Made by a program: the position numbers and the translations under genes
Notes under the pieces: generated by a model
Seen by the model: the letters and a program-made list of their open reading frames with translations, nothing else
Database searches by the model: none
What the model was told of the DNA's origin: nothing
Shown: positions 45,767-58,130 of the stretch, in pieces
Layout of the letters: every line of letters starts with the position of its first letter
Position numbering within the stretch: the first letter of the stretch is position 1
Assembly (NCBI RefSeq): GCF_024323335.1
Contig: NC_066584.1
Coordinates: 424,097,319-424,161,318 of the forward strand
DNA length: 64,000 nucleotides
Source: Lathyrus oleraceus
Lineage: Eukaryota; Streptophyta; Magnoliopsida; Fabales; Fabaceae
Reading direction: 5' to 3'

Positions 45767-46872
45767 AGAAAATGAAATTAATGCAACCGCAATTAATGCT
45801 TCTACACAAGTGTTTTATTTATAGAACCACTTGTGTGGGCTTCAAGCTAAAAAGCCCACTTAAGTGTATTTGGCCCATATCTTATAATATGCTAAATTCA
45901 CTTAAGCGTGTGGTACCTTACCATATTTCGTATTCTACTTAAGTACACCGTATCTTACGATGTTCCACAATTCACTTAAGTGCACCGTACCTTACGGTGT
46001 TCTTTAGTTACTCTATCTCTCATCAATCCGTCCTTTGTGTGTGACCCTGTAGGTTTTCGCGGCATTGGCAATTATATTAAACCACGCATTTAACATAATA
46101 AACAGTGAGCGGTATCTAGCAACACATCACTGCTACCCAAGACACGAAAATGTCATGTGATCTGACAAATCCTTCTGTGATAATACTTATGTGCATAATT
46201 ACCCTTTTGCCCTTATGTCTATATTGAACACAAGTCATAGACCACGTCATCCTTGCCCAGTTCAATATTGGGCCCATAGACATTTATCCTGTTATGCAGG
46301 ATGGGCAAATTCCATCTAGGTCACTCATGTCCCTCAGCATGCTTCGTGGAGTACCCATCAACTGTCTTTATGGTTATCCAGTTACGGACAACGTTTGATC
46401 AGCAATAAAGCACTCGACTCTACATCTAGGGTCCATAGTGGTTTCAGGTCGAAGGGTGGTATACACCATTATCACCATGAGAATAACTTATGACACTTTG
46501 CATAACTTTCTATATAGTATTTTCATAGCGGGTCAACCCGGTATAAATATTACTCTTAATATTCATACCTATGTTTAAGACTTGATAACTCCTTATCCAT
46601 GATCCATGAGATGTGATCATCAATCTATATACATAATAGTCTTAATGCTTTAATGTTATCCCACTTCACAATAAATCTCGACTACGAATACTTTAAGAAT
46701 AGTGTCCTTATGTTTAATGTGATCTCATGATCAAGTCACACTTGATACATTAAACGGATTGGCTATTCTAAGGACTTTATTAAACAAACATAATAAAGAA
46801 AAAGCCTTTTATTATTAATAAATAATTTGATACAAGTACCAAAAGTATTGGCCTCTAGGGCTTACACCAACA
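45467..46872 (-). mobile_element. 5' LTR of copia element 2
   Basis: 1406 bp. Has only a GA tract (45730-45760) where the partner LTR has GT plus GA. Followed by ACATG. Confidence 0.9.
45730..45760. repeat. (GA)n microsatellite
   Basis: About 14 GA repeats, then GAAAGAGAAAG. Confidence 0.9.
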
Positions 46873-47132
46873 ACATGGTCTAACATGGTAAGGAATAAAA
46901 ACATGAACTTGTCAAATCACATGGACTAACATGACAAGGTTCTTACCAAAGCACAAGGTACAACATGGTAAGAAAGAAAAACAAGAACCTGTCAAAGCAC
47001 ATGGACTAACATGACAAGGGTCTTACCAAAGCACATGGTCTAACATGGTAAGAAAGAAAAGCAGGAACTTGTCAAAGCACAAGAACTAACATGACAAGGG
47101 TCTTACCAAAAAATAGGGTCTAACATGGTAAG
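46873..47132. repeat. 80-bp tandem array, right part (about three units)
   Basis: Marker GTCAAAKCAC at 46911, 46991 (variant) and 47071, again 80 bp apart. It begins with target duplication ACATG (46873-46877) and stops abruptly at GGTAAGG, 47132. Confidence 0.88.
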
Positions 47133-48340
47133 GTTTGGTGTTTAAACAAAAAGAGGATAAGGGGTTAACCATTAAAGGTGTGTGCAAAATAAAAGGGTAG
47201 AGGGTTAACCATAAAAGGTGTGTCCCTAAGAAATGTTATTATAGCCGTGTTTAAACCAAAAGGATAGATAAAAGGGCCACATGGCAAGTTAAAGACTTGA
47301 CAATAAATTGACTGGAATTGAACTAAAGTCTATGAATAGAAACTAATACTCTAAGCAGCTAGGGTTTACATCATGTGCATATAGGTACTCTAGACAAGGG
47401 TAGGGAAGATCCAATATTATCATTTTCTATTTCTTAAGGATCATGGTATGCAAGCCTAGTCAATAACTGACAAGTTATTGAAGCAAGTTCCCAAGGATGC
47501 TTGTGGGGATGAGTCAGATGACTGAGATCTGCTAAGGAGATCTGTGATCCACTGGGAGCCTTGTACTTGTTAAGAGACTAAAGCTCCAAAGTAACAGAGA
47601 CAAGTCCCATCAAGTGACTAAGGGACTTATGGTCACTTGACAAAGACTAAAGGGAAGTGTAACAGATGAAAGGATCTAGTTGATCAATTGGAAATTGATC
47701 AAGCTAAATCAAAAGGGGATAGGATTAATGAGAATACAAAGATGCATGATCATACAAAAATATCCTAAGGTCTCATTGTTAGGCAGCCTAAGAGAAATCC
47801 ATATGGGTGCAAAGTGTACTATTCTATGTCTCATTGTTAGGTAGCTCAAGAGAAAGACATGTGTGTGTAAATATGTACTAAGCTTAAGCAGATGAATGCA
47901 ATAAGAAAGAGGCATAAAGTAGATAAATAAGTCCACAATTTAAAATGTTCATAGGAGCATAGCAAATCAAAGTATCCATAAGGTCCATGGGTCCAAGGTC
48001 ACTCCAAGTCAAGCAAATGGTATAAAACCTAAGTCAAAGTCCATAATCCAAGAGTTCATCCACACTCCAAGTCAAGCATAGGTTTAAGATCAAGTCAAAG
48101 TCACTTTATCATGTTTTGATTCTTTAATATTAACAAGTAGATCAATCAAACAAGATACGAAGCAACAGATTAATAATGCAGTATGAACAGAGTATGAAGT
48201 GAGATGATGATTAATGAGACATAAAATTAAAGTGCATTAAGTAAATGTCATAAAAGTAAATTACATAAATTAAATGACTTGAATTAAATGAAAATATCAT
48301 AAAGAGCACAAAGTAATGTTAGGCGTTAATGATTAATTAA
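47133..48340. other. unrecognised noncoding DNA beside the 80-bp array
   Basis: Holds small direct repeats: GGTTAACCATTAAAGGTGTG and GGTTAACCATAAAAGGTGTG near 47168 and 47200, and a TCTCATTGTTAGGNAGC...AAGAGAAA repeat near 47773 and 47830. No coding homology. It may be part of the LTR that ends at 50980, but it lacks that family's usual 3' motifs. Confidence 0.45.
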
Positions 48341-50980
48341 TTTTGTTGAGATAATTTAGTGTTATATTAAGCAATCATAAGTAGGCTTATGCAGAAGCCA
48401 TACCTATTTGAGGCCGGTCAATAACAATGTATGTGTCAGACATGTTAGAGAATTAACACAAAGTTAATCTCCTATAACATGTAACACAAGGGTCAAAGCA
48501 AAATAAGAGAAGAGTTGGATGAAGATAGAAAGGGAGGAGAACTAAGGAAATCACATAGGAATCATTCTATCCACAAATTAAAGGACTCCAAATATGACGC
48601 ATCAAGAGATAACATATCATTGATGCAAAGTATTGAATATGATTCATGATCATCTATCAACAATTTTGGATCAAAGAAGGTTGATTCAACCTCAAGTCCA
48701 TCTATCAATGATTTGAGATGTGGAAGAACTCATCAACTAAGCAATCAACTTAAGTCAAAACATCAAGTGAACAAGAAAAAGAAATAAAAAATGATTTAAT
48801 AATGGTCAATAAAAGAGAAAATGTCAAAGAGGTATCAAAACACAAAATGAAAGTCCAAGAAAAATGGAGAAGGTCAATAAAATTATAAGTGACTTGACCT
48901 CAAAAGTTTGGGTGAAAAATGTTTAAAATAAAAATGTTAAATGAAAATTAAAAGAAAATATGAATTAAATGTAAAAATGATTTTAAAAATTATGCAACAA
49001 TTATATGTGGTAGATAATATTTTTATGAAATTATGAAAAAAAGTTGGACTAAAAAATAATAAAGGAGCTAAATAAAATGAATTTTGGAAGAAAAAGGAGC
49101 TAAATGAAATAAAAATAGAAAATAATTTTTTTGAATGCAACGACTACTTTAGGTGGCGCACTCTGATTGGTCCAGGGATTTGAATTTCCCTCTGAAGCAT
49201 GCAAAGACTTCAATTTCAACCTCTGAAATGTGATTTTTCCAGGTTCATGAACCCGAAGTTTTAAGCTCAAACACGCATCGTCCAAGCTTCTACTTCATCC
49301 ATCGTCCATGTCCCTCTGTATCAGAGCAATTGATTTGCTCAGAGAAGAGAGATTTTTCTCAAACTCATGAAGAACCCTAGTTCTTCAAAGTTAAATTAAA
49401 TGATCAAATCAAAAGATAAGTCAATGGTAGATGAGGACTTTCAATCAGCGGAACCACACAAAGAGAATGGTAACTTACTTGAAGTGTAATTTTACTCGTA
49501 ACTACCTTGTATAAATTGAAGCTTGAGGTCAACAATGGTGAAATTGGAAGTAAGGTTGCAGGAAGTTTTAAACCACGACAATGCTTCAGACAACTTTAGA
49601 TGATGTCGATGAAGGATTATGGGTAGATATTTGGAAGCAAAAGGACATGAATAAAAAAAATGAGTGAATGGTTTTTAGGTGCTTTCGAGTTTTAGTGAGG
49701 TAGGGATTTCTTGGATCTTAAAGCTTGGAAAATGAGGCAAAACCTTCCTTTATTTATAGGGAATGTGTTTGGATTAAAATACGTGTTAAATGGATCTCAA
49801 TTGTCACCAAACTCGTGAATTAGGCTCTCTCCAAGTAGTTTTGTGTTATGGTCAGATGCATTTGGTCACGGGGAACAAGTTTGCACATGTGAGAAGTGGT
49901 CCAAAGTTGATTTTGGCATGATTCCACATTATAGGTCATGGTGTAAAACATAGTTTAGGTCACTATGTTCATGCTTAGACAATTCCAATCCACTCGTGCG
50001 TTTTCCAATTTTCTTTGAGCCAAATTATCTCTTCATGGAGTATAAAATGATTCAAAAAGAACCAAGTCCAAATGATGTTTGAGGAGAAAGTTACATGCTT
50101 GGAAGTTCAGGTTATGACCGAAGTTTTAGGTTGGGCAATTGGTCAAGCAACTTGAGGCATGTTTGGTCATTTTAAGGTCCCAAGTTGATGACACCATAAG
50201 TTTTGATTACCTCATGAATTTTAAGCCAAACTTGGGCCAAATGATCTTTGACATAAGCTTAACAAGATGAAAAGAGTGCTTGAGCTGAAAATGGCAAGGG
50301 TTGAAAGTAGGGGTCATGGCAAGGTTTTGGCCCATTTTGGCAACTTGGTCCTCTGCATAAATGAGGTCCTTAATGAATGAATTGATGTTTTACCCTTTAA
50401 TCAAAGTTGTAGAGGACCCAAAAATTTATATTTGGCTCAAAGAATCTTGGCCACTGGATAAATATTGAAGGAGTTATAGAGTTTGGACCAAAGGCATGGC
50501 ATACTTGCAAATTAGGTCTAACCAACTTGTACCCCTTTGTGAAAACTTAATGTTTTCTTGCATTTCAAGCAACAATGATGATAAAATAAGAATCCCTTGA
50601 TGAAAACTTGATTAGGGCTTGAGTGATCTTGAGAATAGCTTGAAGATTGAGTGATGTGGCATGGAAACAAATACATGGACCATCTTTGAATCATAATGAG
50701 CAAACTTGCATTTCCCTTGATCAAAAGGCCTTTGTCTTGCCTTGATTTGAAACGTGATCACCTACATGAGTAACAAGAATAACCAAGTACCATCTCTTGA
50801 TGAAGTTAGGTTTATTTGTTAAGAAAAACAAGATGAAACCCTAATGATAAGATACAAACTACAAAGTGGCCATGCTTGTGATTCCATGACCAAATGCAAT
50901 GGTCATGCATGATATTATTTGATGTGTGCAAATGAATTATTCAAAAGGAAAAAAGGGAGTGTAAATTTTGGAGTATGACA
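48341..50980 (-). mobile_element. Ogre-like LTR A (3' LTR, left end undefined)
   Basis: On the minus strand it starts TGTCATACTCCAAAATTTAC directly after a polypurine tract (50981-50997), so this is a 3' LTR. 48340-48470 resembles 52590-52720 of LTR B (GCGTTATATTAAGCAATC and neighbours). The far end with the GGTGTTAGCACC motif is not seen, so the LTR is truncated or runs into unrecognised DNA. Confidence 0.55.
49751..49758 (-). promoter_or_regulatory. TATA box of LTR A
   Basis: TATAAATA on the minus strand. Confidence 0.45.
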
Positions 50981-50997
50981 ACTGCCTTTATTTAATC
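50981..50997 (-). other. polypurine tract before LTR A
   Basis: GATTAAATAAAGGCAGT on the minus strand, adjoining the LTR start. Similar in form to AAATAGGGGCAGC at 6267-6279. Confidence 0.6.
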
Positions 50998-51120
50998 ATC
51001 TTAAATCTGAAGGTGCAAATTGCGTTTAGATTTTTGGGTGCTCAGGTGGAAGAGGAGTAAATACAGAAATATCTGAAAATTTTCCCGTGATAAAAGGGTA
51101 AATTCATGATTATCAAGCTA
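50998..51120 (-). other. short interval between LTR A and LTR B
   Basis: About 120 bp with no recognised feature. It is presumably the 3' end of the interior of the element that owns LTR A. Confidence 0.4.
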
Positions 51121-54100
51121 TGGATAAGCTAGACATCGAATAACAAGAGTCGCCACCGCGCTTTTATTGTTTCCAAGGGAAAAGGGAAAAGTACGAACAA
51201 AACCCAAAAATAAGAAGTTTTCAAATCAAAACTAATAAAATGCCAGAGATTATAGGTAAGGGGGTTGGTTACACAGAAGGAAGGTGTTAGCACCCAAAGT
51301 GTCCTAGGTACTCCTAGGGAGCCCTTTTTTTGTGTGCATATGTATTTTATACAAATGATGTTTGCAAGCAAATAGAATGGGGGGATGAGAAAAGAATTCA
51401 TTAATTATATTTTTGTGTTTGACAAGACCTTCAGACTTGTGCCTACGAACCAACATAAAAATGAGGGATCAAAACCTCGTAGTCCGTGATATAAATTTCA
51501 AAGTGGATGTATTGCTTTTTAACAAAAATTTAAGTTTGAAAGGCATAAAGGCCTAAAAATGGCTTAAATGGGTTAATTATTTTTGGCTTTCTGAAAATTT
51601 TAAGTCAAGTATAGTTAAGTATATTTACAATTTTGATTGAGAAAAGAAGTTGGAAAATGCAATGGCATAAGGCCAAAGTTTCTAATTTGCAATATGGTCT
51701 AAGTTTAGAAAACCAACACAAGCAAAGAAGATTTTAAAAAAACAAGAGGGAGAGATTTTGAAATTTAAGAAATGAGGAGGAGATGAAGGGACTAATCCTA
51801 AGCACAAATTTAAAAGTTAAGAGTTGAAAAGATCTGACCAATGAGTTGCAATCTAATAGACAAGAGTGTCATATAAAAACCCAAATTCCCTTGGACATTA
51901 GAATGAAGCAACAAACAATGCACAATATATCAACTTGAAGAGCAAGGCATCAAATAAAGATAGCCACGTCCAAGCTTAACAACTCCATGATCTTCTTCAA
52001 ATTTTCCCATGTAGCAGATGAATTCCACAATGCCACAAGTCACAAGTTCAAAATAATAGCTTCACAATGATCATGTTGCAAATAAACTCAAATGGATCTT
52101 CCATGATGTATCAGATGAAGTTTCAAACTACAAGCACTTAGTTACATGAAAGTTGGCATTGGCCAAGTCATTTGCATAGGGAGTGTTGCCTAAATTCTAA
52201 GTCCAATTGTCTCAGATCAAACCAACAGTCCACACAAAATGTTTTTTAGGGTTTTTTGTTCTTATTATGTACATTAATGGTCAAAGACCAAACAACCAAA
52301 CACATTATACACAAACAAGATATATCACACAAATATGGTCCAAATGGACAAAGTAAAAATGACATTAACATAAACAATTAGAATGGTATGAATAATGGCA
52401 AATGAATAAGGCTTAAAAAATAAAGTGCATTAAAGTAAATGACTTGAAATTAAATGTTAGTTGTTAATGAGTTAGAAGTTAGTATTACTTTTGCTTTTTT
52501 ATTTTTAAGTCATTCTTTGGAGAACACTCAACCCACTTATCACAAGCATGGATCCTTGAACCAAGACGTCTTCCAAAGGAAGGAAAAAAGGCAAAATTTA
52601 GCGTTATATTAAGCAATCGTAATTGGACTTATGTAGAAGTCACAACTATTTGAGACCGAGCAATAGAATTTTGGTGTTAATGCATGTTAGAGACATAGTA
52701 TAATGGACTATGCTCATGAAACATACCACACACAAAAAGAATATGCAAAATTGGTGGCCTAATCTCATCCATACTTATGTTGATTTTACAATAAACTAGC
52801 CTTAGGATGTAGAGATATCATAAGTCCATGACATGAATGCATAAAGAAGGGGAATAAGATGAAGAGGGAGGGAAGATAGATCAAACTCAAATTGGATAAA
52901 GGAAGACTTTTACCAAATTAAGATCATTCATTCATTTTGGGAGATGGAATATACATTCCATCAATCCCCTAAATCTAATGATCTTAACCTAGCAAAGTCA
53001 AATCAACCTTGACCAAGGCCCAACAACACAAGTCAAACTTACAAAGTCAATCAAAATGGGTCAACACAATTATTTGGCATTTATTCAATTTAAAAATACT
53101 AAAAATAATGCATTAAATTAAATATGGTTGGTCAATTTCCTAAAACCTCATCCAAACACCAAAGAAATGACCATGAGATTTATCATAGGTCAAACAAGGT
53201 CAAAGGACCTTGGAGAAAAAATTTCAGAATTTTTGGAAACTTAAAAGTATTTTAAACAATTAAAAATAAACACAAAATAAATTGAATCATGAAAAATATT
53301 AATAATGATCCAAAAAATAATTTTAATTCAAAATATGAAAGAGGATTTTATTTAAATTTTTTTGGTGAAGCTCTCATATTTTTTTGGATCAATATTAGAA
53401 TTAATATAAATTAATGAAAATCAAAGGAATAAAATGAAAATTAGAAAATACAAAAAAAACGTGGACCACTTGATCTCCATCATTAATTGAGGTGGTAGAT
53501 CAAGTAGACACAAACGCGCGTTCCATGATGGAACTTAGTCAGCGCGCCACACAACTGATCATCCAAACCAACACTTGTGATTAAAACATTTTAAACTGGA
53601 TCAATGGTTCAGGACCACGCCACATCATTGTCGGAGCAAAACGACGGTCGTCTTCTCACGCGACCTTGGCCGGACTGGTCCAATCGTTACCATGACATAA
53701 ATGAAAAAGGAGGACATGATCTGAAAGAAAAAATGGCGTAGAGCACAAATCTAACCTCAATTTTAACTAACTCCAAATATATAGAAAGATATGAGGAGTT
53801 GAATTTTGAGGTGTGCCAACTATGTTGCTTCGATTTGACGTCAAAGCAACTCAATCTTCTTGCCTACATTGGTAGGACTTCAGACAACCAAAGATCCAAG
53901 AGAATTGATGAGAATTGAGTGAGAATCGAAGAGAAAAAAAATCTGGAAAGCACCTTGAATGCTGTGCAGAACTTGATCTCTCTTGCTTCAATTCTTGTTT
54001 GATCTTGCTCCAATAGCTTGCAGAAGTGGATTAGGAATGGTAAGAAACTTTGGATCCTTGAGTTTTTGAATCTCCAAACAGTGAGATTCAAACTCAATTT

Positions 54101-55722
54101 TCAAGTGAAAATTATCAGGTTTTCCTTTGAATTGTGAGGGTTTGAAGAGTGAAGGCAAAGCTGGCGCGCAAGGATCCCCTCAAATGAGCTCATAAGGTCT
54201 CTATTTATAGCAAATTCAAGTGTTATTTGCACACTTGCAATTTCTTCCAAATTTAACAATGTTATGTTCAAGCTTGCATGGTCGTGTACAGGCCCATGAA
54301 GCAATGCACTAAGGTCCAAAACCAACTGAAATGAGGTCTGAATCAAGCTTGATTGGCAAGGCAATGTGAAATGATCATTTGAAGTTTTGATTTTGCCAAT
54401 TGATGCAGGCCTGTTAACACCATGTGTAGCCCTAGCCAACTTGATCAAAAATGAATGAATTAGGACTCTTTGGAAAGCTTAGATCAAGAGGAAATACTCT
54501 TATGCTGAACACTTTTCCATTTGGAACTTGTATCATTGTGAATTTTGAGGTGGAAGTTTTGAAATTTCAACATGTTCGAAAATTTTCTAAGTGTCAAGTC
54601 ATATACTTCAATGTTCCACCTTACTAAACTTTTTATGTGAGATCCAAATGAGAAACGTGCCTTCATAAAAGTTTTAGCTCTTTCAAATAAATTAAAAATG
54701 GTCACCAATTTGACATAATTTGGATTTAGAATGAGAGAGTTATGCATTTTTGAAGTTGAGGAAAATCACTTGTTCAATGGTATTGGTCCAAAATGACCTA
54801 TAATGTATCCTTATATCACATGCTCATAAAAGTTGATTTAGCTCTAACTATAAACATCAAAGTTGAAGTAGACATCTTTAATTTGATTTTGCAACTTAGA
54901 AATATTTAATCTAATAAAAACTGAGCAAGTTATGGCCTTGGGAAGCTGACTTTCAAATTAGGGTTTAAACAAAATGACCTATAATGTTTCAACATGGAAA
55001 ATGACTTTACAGCAAAATCAGCTCTAGGACTAAACATGAAAGTTGTTTGGAATGTCATTTATAGTAACTTTTCTCTTAGAATCATTCTCATATGATGAAA
55101 ATTGTATGAGATAGGGTCTAGGGAAACCCAGTTTTGATAAGATGAATCCATTTGGCCAACCACCATCAACCAACTTGATAACTTGTAATTCTCTTAACTT
55201 TTTAGGATCATGGTATATCATATATGCATAAGATGATGAATTTTGAAGTGCCCCTTGATAAATTTGATCAATTGATTAGGAAGCTTGTTGAAGAAGTTAC
55301 TCAAGATACACAGACAAACTAGGGTTTCCAAGGCAAACCAACTCCAAACTCTTGAAGAAATCTTGATCAAAATAACATGAAAAGATCATTGGGACTCATA
55401 TAGATGCTTATATACATTGTGGATCATTCCTTGGTTGTGCTCTTAGCTATGTGGGTCTCAAACCCTAGATGTGAACTTGATAGATCAATGGTGATCACGC
55501 CCTTCCTACAAAAGAGTTAGGAAAATACAAAGACATATTTTTGGTATTTTGGTTAGTGAAATGATAATATACAAGTATGATACAATCACATGGTGCTTGG
55601 TGATCTCTCCTAAAATAAACCCAATGAAAGAGGGGTAAGAAGGATATCAAGGTATGATCCCAATGCTAATGCATATGATGAAATTGCATGAGGGATCTTA
55701 GGGTAAAAATTGGGGTCTTACA
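51121..55722 (-). mobile_element. Ogre-like LTR B (3' LTR of the element at 55723-56677)
   Basis: On the minus strand it starts TGTAAGACCCCAATTTTTAC. Near the other end it has GGTGTTAGCACC at 51286-51297 and GGTGGCGACTCTTGTTATTC at about 51139-51158. The exact terminus is set only roughly (51121-51140). No target duplication was found. Noncoding; short open frames within it have no recognisable product. Confidence 0.65.
54202..54209 (-). promoter_or_regulatory. TATA box of LTR B
   Basis: TATAAATA followed by G on the minus strand (CTATTTATAG on plus). Confidence 0.5.
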
Positions 55723-56539
55723 GTATGCTTCCATGTTACCAATGCTGTTGGGGAAAATCCTGTTGGCTAAGGATTACCATCTGGCTCTGCTGGGGAAGAA
55801 AGATGCATGACTCTACTGAGTAGTTGTTGAGATTCAAGTGTACGACAAATTTTTAAATATAAACTACTGATAATCCACTAGGGAGTTTTTCAACAATCAA
55901 GCAATGCATCAATTTTTCCTTTTGATTTAGCTTTTTATTATTCTCAAAGTTTTATGGCATTATGCAATCAAGATTGGCAATTATTTTGCAAACAAAATGC
56001 AGGAAAAACAAAAAGATGCGAAGTTACTGAATAACGACTGATTTTTATTGATTGTGGAAAATTGTACATGAAGGGTGTGTACAAGGATGAAAAAAATACT
56101 TAAAGAGGAAATTTCAAATATTGAAAAACAAATTAAATGGAAATGGGAAATTTGTTTTACTTTCCACTGATTACAACATTGATTGGCATTCGTTGTAGCG
56201 CTGGGCTCCGATACTTTGCTTATGTTGACGGTGATTGGACTGATCAAGTGTTGTCTGAGGTTAAGCTGGGAGTGAGAATCTGCTCAAAATATAATGTAAA
56301 GATATAGTCAAATTCCTTTATCCCTAACTTTTGCATGAAATTTTTGATTCTTTTGTCCACCGGGATGCCATTTTGGCCTAAGTCGCCCTTTCGGGTTTTC
56401 AACTTAGCGAGCTTGTATATTTGTTGAATCCCTAACTTTTGCATGGACATTTATTTTTTTTGGGTCTAATGGGATAGCCATTTTTGCCTAGATTGGTTAT
56501 GATTGATGCCAATATAGTGGGCTTTGTATTCATTTTTTT
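55723..56539 (-). other. 3' untranslated region of an Ogre-like element
   Basis: On the minus strand, downstream of the integrase C-terminus. At 56340-56470 it carries AAAACCCGAAAGGGCGAC and GGCATCCCGGTGG-like motifs, matching the 16600-16700 region of the plus-strand Ogre-like element. 55723-55830 has CCCCAGCAGAG-type sequence. No clean polypurine tract is visible next to LTR B. Confidence 0.6.
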
Positions 56540-56677
56540 CTAGGCATAATATTTTTTGACTATATCTGAGTTCACCAACATCGGCAAGTCATCCCCATCC
56601 ATTATGGTGAGAATGAAAGCCCCTCCTAAGAAGGCCTTTTTGACAATAAAGGACCCTTCATAGTTATGAGTCCACCT
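56540..56677 (-). pseudogene. pol: Ogre/Tat integrase C-terminal fragment
   Basis: 46 codons on the minus strand: RWTHNYEGSFIVKKAF, then ILTIMDGDDLP and the end IVKKYYA, followed by a stop. It aligns by eye with KWTPNYEGPFVVKKVF...TTMDGEDFP...AVKKYFV of the fragment at 15992-16498, but from a different subfamily. The upstream part of integrase and all of pol are missing, since at 56677/56678 the sequence changes to copia RT in the same reading frame. Only the C-terminal DNA-binding part remains, and it is too short to act alone. Confidence 0.8.
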
Positions 56678-57328
56678 AACATCCATTTGATAAAAAATAA
56701 TATCATAATTAACAACATAAGAGAGAAGAAGTCAAATTGCCTCTAACCTTGCCACATGAGCAAAGGTTTCAGAGAAATCTATACCTTCTTGCTGACTATA
56801 ACCTTGATCTACCAATCGAGCCTTATTCCTTACCACTTCTCCTTGCTCACTCAGTTTGTTTCTAAACACCCATTTTATTCTAATAGTGTTCTTTTGACTT
56901 GGTCTTGGAATCAGGTCCCAAACATCATTCCTCTGGAATTGGTTAAACTCTTCTTAAATAACCATAATTCATCCATCATCTGATAAGATTCATCCATAGA
57001 AGGTTGCTCAATCAAGGAAATAAACCCTAGCATACAATTATCATCTCTGAAAGCTGATCTAGTTCTTAAGGTATAATCTTTATTTCTAATAATTAGATCT
57101 TCCGGATGAGAATATTTATATTTGAAGGACTTCTTGGGCTGAGTAGACACTTCTGAACCATCTTGGGCATATTCTAAATCCGCCACTTCTAGAAGAGCTT
57201 CACAAATATGTCTAACTTCTAGTTTAACTGCTTTTGAACCTCTGACTATTGAGGTCCTAACTTCTAAAGGTCCAACCTCTGGATGTTCTTCAGAAACTTG
57301 AATATATGCAAAAACTTTCAACAGGCTC
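56678..57328 (-). pseudogene. pol: RT N-terminal fragment of the SIRE-like element
   Basis: The linker and the start of RT are spread over two frames: [11 protein letters not shown] near 56915-56945, then [20 protein letters not shown] and LLLSYVVNYDIIFYQMDV at about 56678-56850. One TGA interrupts the second part after RLEAI (a likely Arg codon, CGA to TGA). The polymerase active site is not included. RT ends at 56678, where it is joined in frame to the Ogre integrase fragment. Confidence 0.8.
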
Positions 57329-58130
57329 TCATGTATCATGGTCAGGCCCTTTTTCATCAAATTTGACATGTATAAACTCTTCAACCATTTTGCTTTCAAA
57401 GTTATTCAACTTGTATGCTTTAGAGCGATTAGAGTATCCTAAAAAGACACCCTTTTGAGCCTTAGCATCAAATTTATTTAGATAAACTTTATTGTTCATA
57501 ATGTAACAAGTACAACCAAACTGATGAAAGTAAGATATGTTTGAATTTCTTCCTTTAAACAACTCATATGCTGGTTTTTTTAGAATTAGCCTGATATAAA
57601 TCTTATTCTGAACATAACAAGAAGTCTTAACAACTTATGCCCACAAGTATTTAGGAAGATGACTCTCATGGATCATGGTTCTAGCAATTTCTTGTAATGA
57701 CCCATTCTTTCTTTCTACAACCCCATTTTGCTATGGAGTTCTAAGAGAATAGAACTCATGGATAATTCCATGTTTATCACAAAAAATATCAAAAGGCTCG
57801 TTTTCAAACTCACCACCATGATCACTTCTGACTTTTAAATTTTTTAGTTCCTTTTCAGATTGAACTAGTATGTAAAAGATGTTAAATACCTCATATGATT
57901 CATCTTTTGATATGAGGAATTTAATCCAAGTCCACCTGTTGTAATCATTAACAATGACCAATCCATACTTTTTCCCATTGATTTAAGTAGTCTCAACAGG
58001 ACCAAATAAATCAATGTTAAGTAATTCTAAGCGTCTAGAGGTTGAGACAATGTTTTTGGATTTGAAAGAAGTTTTGTTAATCTTTCATACTTGACATGCT
58101 CCACTGAGAGAATCTGAGTGATAATCCAGA
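57329..58130 (-). pseudogene. pol: integrase of the SIRE-like element
   Basis: The catalytic core is at 57731-57961 (MVIVNDYNRWTWIKFLISKD, RSDHGGEFENEPF with the third acidic residue, HGIIHEFYSLRTP). The C-terminal part is at 57329-57562 (FHQFGCTCYIMNNKVYLNKF, KGVFLGYSNRSKAYK). Stops near 57600 and 57730 and at 57984 divide it. The HHCC finger region at 58020-58190 is decayed. Confidence 0.8.

Larger units (their letters stand above)
39133..46872 (-). mobile_element. Ty1/copia element 2, minus strand, internally deleted
   Basis: Same family as element 1. LTRs at 39133-40594 and 45467-46872, ACATG duplication, primer site at 45453-45465. It keeps the gag start that element 1 lost, but by comparison has three deletions in pol: about 310 bp at 41166, about 540 bp at 41355 and about 370 bp at 42083. 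It cannot be autonomous. Confidence 0.93.
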
